This document shows positions 61,335 to 64,000 of a stretch of 64,000 bases of DNA, one piece after another. Below the pieces are notes generated by a model that was not told where the DNA came from, ran no database searches, and saw nothing but the letters and a program-made list of their open reading frames with translations. Position 1 is the stretch's first letter, and each line of letters starts with the position of its first letter. The stretch lies in NCBI GenBank assembly GCA_029975475.1, contig JARKPB010000008.1, forward strand, positions 1,054,001 through 1,118,000, in the 5' to 3' direction. The DNA is from Anaerolineaceae bacterium. Lineage in GTDB: Bacteria; Chloroflexota; Anaerolineae; Anaerolineales; Anaerolineaceae. The translations under genes and the position numbers were made by a program.

Positions 61335-62311
61335 TAAACCTTGGTACGATCGATCAGGAGATCATTCGCGCCATTCAACAGGCGAACAGCATAGCGATCA
61401 TTTCTCACATCCGACCAGACGGCGATGCGCTTGGGTCTTTGCTGGGAATGGGTTTAAGCCTGGAACAAACGGGGCTTCAGGTCCAGATGGTGCTGGCAGA
61501 CGGCGTTCCGGCCAGTTTTCGCCATTTGCCCGGAGCAGAAAAAGTTGTCCGCCGAATTACAGGAGAGGTAGACCTCACCGCCGTCCTGGACTGTTCGGAT
61601 TTGAACCGCACTGGCGGGGTGCTGGAAGACCGGCCGGTGGATATCAATATTGATCATCACATTACCAACCTGAATTTTGCCAGGTTCAACCTGGTCCTCC
61701 CTGAAGCGGTGGCCACATCCGCCATTTTGGCCAGCCGAATGCCAGCCTGGGGGCTGCCAGTTACCGAAGCGGTGGCTAAATGTCTGCTCAGCGGACTGGT
61801 GAGCGACACGCTCGGCTTCCGCACCCCCAACGTGACCGCCCAGGACCTGCGCCTGGCCGCTGACCTGATGGACGCCGGTGCGCCAAACCTTTCCGAGCTT
61901 TATCAACGCGCGCTGGTCAGAAGGTCCTTTGAAGGCGCCCGGTACTGGGGATGCGGGTTAAGTAAATTACAGCGGAAAGGCCGGCTGGTGTTCACCACCC
62001 TGAGTCTATCCGACCGTGAAATCGCCGGGTATAATGGCAATGATGACGCGGATTTGATCAACATGGTCCAGACGGTTGAGGACGCCGATATCACACTGGT
62101 ACTGGTGGAACAGCCGGGCGGAAAGGTGAAAGTGAGCTGGCGCGCGCAGCCAGGTTTCGATGTCTCCCGACTGGCGTTAAAATTCGGCGGAGGCGGGCAC
62201 CCGGCCGCCGCCGGCGCAGAAATTAATGGTTCGCTGGAAGAAGCCAAGAAAATCATCATCAACGCCAGCCTGGAAGCGCTGGAGGCTTCACAATCCGGAA
62301 ATGGGAAGTAA
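61331..62311 (+). CDS. nrnA: DHH-family nanoRNase / pAp phosphatase
   Basis: 326 residues. DHH motifs: RPDGDALGSLLG (near 28), LDCSDLNRTG (near 86), NIDHHITN (near 106, the DHH itself), SGLVSDTLGFR, and the DHHA1 GGGGHPAAAG (near 290). It degrades short oligoribonucleotides and dephosphorylates pAp. In many Gram-positive and Chloroflexi genomes it sits between rbfA and truB, as here. Confidence 0.93.
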   Translation: MINLGTIDQEIIRAIQQANSIAIISHIRPDGDALGSLLGMGLSLEQTGLQVQMVLADGVPASFRHLPGAEKVVRRITGEVDLTAVLDCSDLNRTGGVLEDRPVDINIDHHITNLNFARFNLVLPEAVATSAILASRMPAWGLPVTEAVAKCLLSGLVSDTLGFRTPNVTAQDLRLAADLMDAGAPNLSELYQRALVRRSFEGARYWGCGLSKLQRKGRLVFTTLSLSDREIAGYNGNDDADLINMVQTVEDADITLVLVEQPGGKVKVSWRAQPGFDVSRLALKFGGGGHPAAAGAEINGSLEEAKKIIINASLEALEASQSGNGK

Positions 62312-62347
62312 AACTTTCCTCCAATCAGGAAGTCAGGGGAGTTTTAG

Positions 62348-63259
62348 ATGAACGAAAACGAATATGACTTAAAAAACGCTATCTCAGGCGTGCTTGTGGT
62401 GGATAAGCCAACCGGGATGACTTCGCATGATGTCGTTCAGATTATTCGGAACGGCACCGGCATTCGCCGCGCCGGCCACACCGGCACGCTGGATCCCCGC
62501 GCTTCGGGCGTTCTGGTGGTGTTGATTGGTCCCGCTGTACGGCTCTCCGAATATGTCTCGGCATCCGATAAACGCTACCAGGCAATAATCCGCCTGGGTA
62601 CAAGCACGGATACGTATGACTCGGATGGAAAGGTCGTGGATACGCGGCCGGTTGAAGACATATCTGAGGAGCAATTTAACACCGTTTTACAGAGCTTTGT
62701 CGGTGAAATAGAACAGGTTCCGCCGCCCTACTCCGCGATCAAAATAAAAGGCCGCCACGCCTACGATATGGCTCGCAACGGGGAAGAAGTTGAGTTGACC
62801 CCCAGAAAGATTCAGGTCTACAGCCTTGAACTCCTGGAGTGGGAATCGCCCGAAGCTGTGGTGGATGTTTATTGTTCGTCGGGCACATATGTCCGCTCGC
62901 TGGCGCATGATCTGGGCGAAAAACTCGGCTGCGGAGCGACTTTAACCGGCCTGCGGCGCACCAAAAGCGGACGTTTCACGCTGCGGGACGCCGTGCCGCT
63001 GCGGAAATTGCGGGATTCATTTCAGGACGGCACCTGGTACCAGTTCCTGATCCCGGCCGCTGAAGCCCTGTCTGACTGGCCAGCGGTGGAATTGACCAGC
63101 GAAGAAGTGGATGCGCTGCGCCACGGCCACCGCATCCCGGCGAGAGAAACCCAGGAAACCCGGGCAAGAGGCATCAGCGAGGCCGGTGAACTGGTGGCTT
63201 TGATGACCCTCGACCCTGAAACCCGCGAATGGCAGCCCAAGAAAGTATTCTTCTCGTGA
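62348..63259 (+). CDS. truB: TruB, tRNA pseudouridine-55 synthase
   Basis: 303 residues. The catalytic Asp49 is in GHTGTLDPRASG, and KPTGMTSHDVV and SGTYVRSLAHDLG are further family motifs. It converts U55 in the T loop of tRNAs. A PUA-like C-terminal region completes the protein. GGGGAG lies in the short gap after nrnA. ribF follows after nine bases. Confidence 0.96.
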   Translation: MNENEYDLKNAISGVLVVDKPTGMTSHDVVQIIRNGTGIRRAGHTGTLDPRASGVLVVLIGPAVRLSEYVSASDKRYQAIIRLGTSTDTYDSDGKVVDTRPVEDISEEQFNTVLQSFVGEIEQVPPPYSAIKIKGRHAYDMARNGEEVELTPRKIQVYSLELLEWESPEAVVDVYCSSGTYVRSLAHDLGEKLGCGATLTGLRRTKSGRFTLRDAVPLRKLRDSFQDGTWYQFLIPAAEALSDWPAVELTSEEVDALRHGHRIPARETQETRARGISEAGELVALMTLDPETREWQPKKVFFS

Positions 63260-63268
63260 ATTGAGCGA

Positions 63269-64000
63269 ATGACCCGCATCCCAGCCCTCCAACCCGGCCT
63301 TCTGGAACGTTCGCATCTAACCATCGGCACTTTTGACGGCGTCCACCGCGGCCATCAGAGCCTGATCCGCACGCTTGTTGAAGGCGCCCGCGCAGCCAGC
63401 CTGCCGGCAGCGGTGATCACTTTTTTCCCCCACCCGGTTGAAGTAATTCGGGGCATTCGGGAGAATAATTACCTCAGCGACCCTCAGGAAAAAACCAGGC
63501 TTCTGCAAAACCTGGGGGTTAATCAGGTGATCACCCTGGATTTTACAGCCGAACTGGCCGCTTTAAGCGCGGAGGAATTTACCCACCAGATCAGACAATC
63601 CCTCAACTTCACACGCCTGGTCATCGGTCCAGATTTTGCCCTGGGAAAAGGCCGGGAAGGTCATTCAGCCTGGCTTCAGCAGGACGGCGAAAAACACGGT
63701 TATGAAGTGAAAATCTTGCCCCCGCTGGAAGATTCGGGCGGAAAAATCTCCTCATCCGGCATTCGTCAGCTGCTGGAAAGCGGCAATGTGTCTGCCGCAG
63801 CCAGCGGTTTAGGCAGACCCTACCGTTTGAGCGGCGAAGTGATCCTGGGAGACCAGCGCGGCAGGACGCTTGGATTCCCGACCGCCAACCTGAACGTATG
63901 GCCGCGTCAGCTGCTCCCGCGGAACGGTGTCTACGCCGCCCGCGCCTTTCTGGGCGAGGAAAGCTTTGTCTGTTTCACCAATATTGGTACCCGGCCGACC
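63269..64000 (+). CDS. ribF: RibF, bifunctional riboflavin kinase/FAD synthetase (5' part)
   Basis: An open frame of 244 codons from the ATG at 63269 to the window edge with no stop, so the gene is cut by the window. FAD synthetase motifs are GTFDGVHRGHQSLI (near 22), GPDFALGKGREG and SSSGIRQLLESG. The riboflavin kinase domain begins with GEVILGDQRGRTLGFPTANL. A further 60-80 residues are expected. Last visible gene of the nusA operon. Confidence 0.93.
   Translation, partial: MTRIPALQPGLLERSHLTIGTFDGVHRGHQSLIRTLVEGARAASLPAAVITFFPHPVEVIRGIRENNYLSDPQEKTRLLQNLGVNQVITLDFTAELAALSAEEFTHQIRQSLNFTRLVIGPDFALGKGREGHSAWLQQDGEKHGYEVKILPPLEDSGGKISSSGIRQLLESGNVSAAASGLGRPYRLSGEVILGDQRGRTLGFPTANLNVWPRQLLPRNGVYAARAFLGEESFVCFTNIGTRPT

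Noticed and set aside
1-64000. CRISPR arrays, insertion sequences, phage genes or toxin-antitoxin pairs
   Set aside because: No spaced direct repeats, transposase, integrase or toxin-like small gene pairs were seen; gene density is high and strand runs are orderly, as in stable chromosome.

Overview
The window (about 55% GC) most resembles a Chloroflexota genome, probably class Anaerolineae. This rests on protein character and gene mix: large multi-GAF signalling proteins, a mre-min operon, an anaerobic multi-subunit [NiFe] hydrogenase beside DRTGG/CBS/PHP regulators, and no mobile elements. No rRNA or marker phylogeny is available here, so the assignment is inference.

Layout. (1) 1-10.7 kb, minus strand: tRNA-Gln, then an envelope and division operon read from right to left: mreB-mreC-mreD-mrdA-minC-minD-minE-rodA-gltX-sugar transporter. 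It couples the MreB elongation machinery to the Min division-site system. (2) 10.8-31.1 kb, plus strand: tRNA-Gly, then an unusual signalling block. It holds two stand-alone receiver proteins, four membrane-anchored multi-GAF proteins without any kinase domain, a ParA-type ATPase, a 1658-residue multi-GAF hybrid histidine kinase with two receivers, a threonine-synthase-like enzyme fused to a receiver domain, and an EamA exporter. Genes overlap or nearly touch, so this looks like one transcription unit and is my best candidate for an undescribed system. (3) 31.1-35.6 kb: a convergent two-component pair, an isochorismatase-family hydrolase, and hisS with tRNA-His. (4) 35.7-56.6 kb, plus strand: DRTGG, CBS-HATPase, DRTGG and PHP proteins. 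They precede a cytoplasmic [NiFe] hydrogenase with two NuoE/NuoF sets, an orphan HATPase, a formate/nitrite channel, FdhD, a NuoG-like Fe-S subunit, HoxY/HoxH-type catalytic subunits, a maturation protease, a cyclic-nucleotide-binding protein and a complete hypABFCDE set. (5) 56.7-64 kb, plus strand: nusA-ylxR-infB-rbfA-nrnA-truB-ribF, with ribF cut by the window edge. rimP is missing from its usual place.

How parts work together. The hydrogenase probably moves electrons between H2, NAD(H) and perhaps ferredoxin, as in HydABC-type bifurcating complexes. The formate channel and FdhD link it to formate metabolism, and the Hyp proteins assemble the Ni-Fe(CN)2CO site. The GAF block probably senses small ligands through a membrane array, signals through the hybrid kinase and receivers, and may act directly on an amino-acid enzyme through its receiver domain. 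Promoters are well conserved: several start sites carry an extended -10 of the form TGnTAnAAT, including three TGGTAnAAT examples, and tRNA-Gly has a perfect TTGACA-N17-TATAAT.
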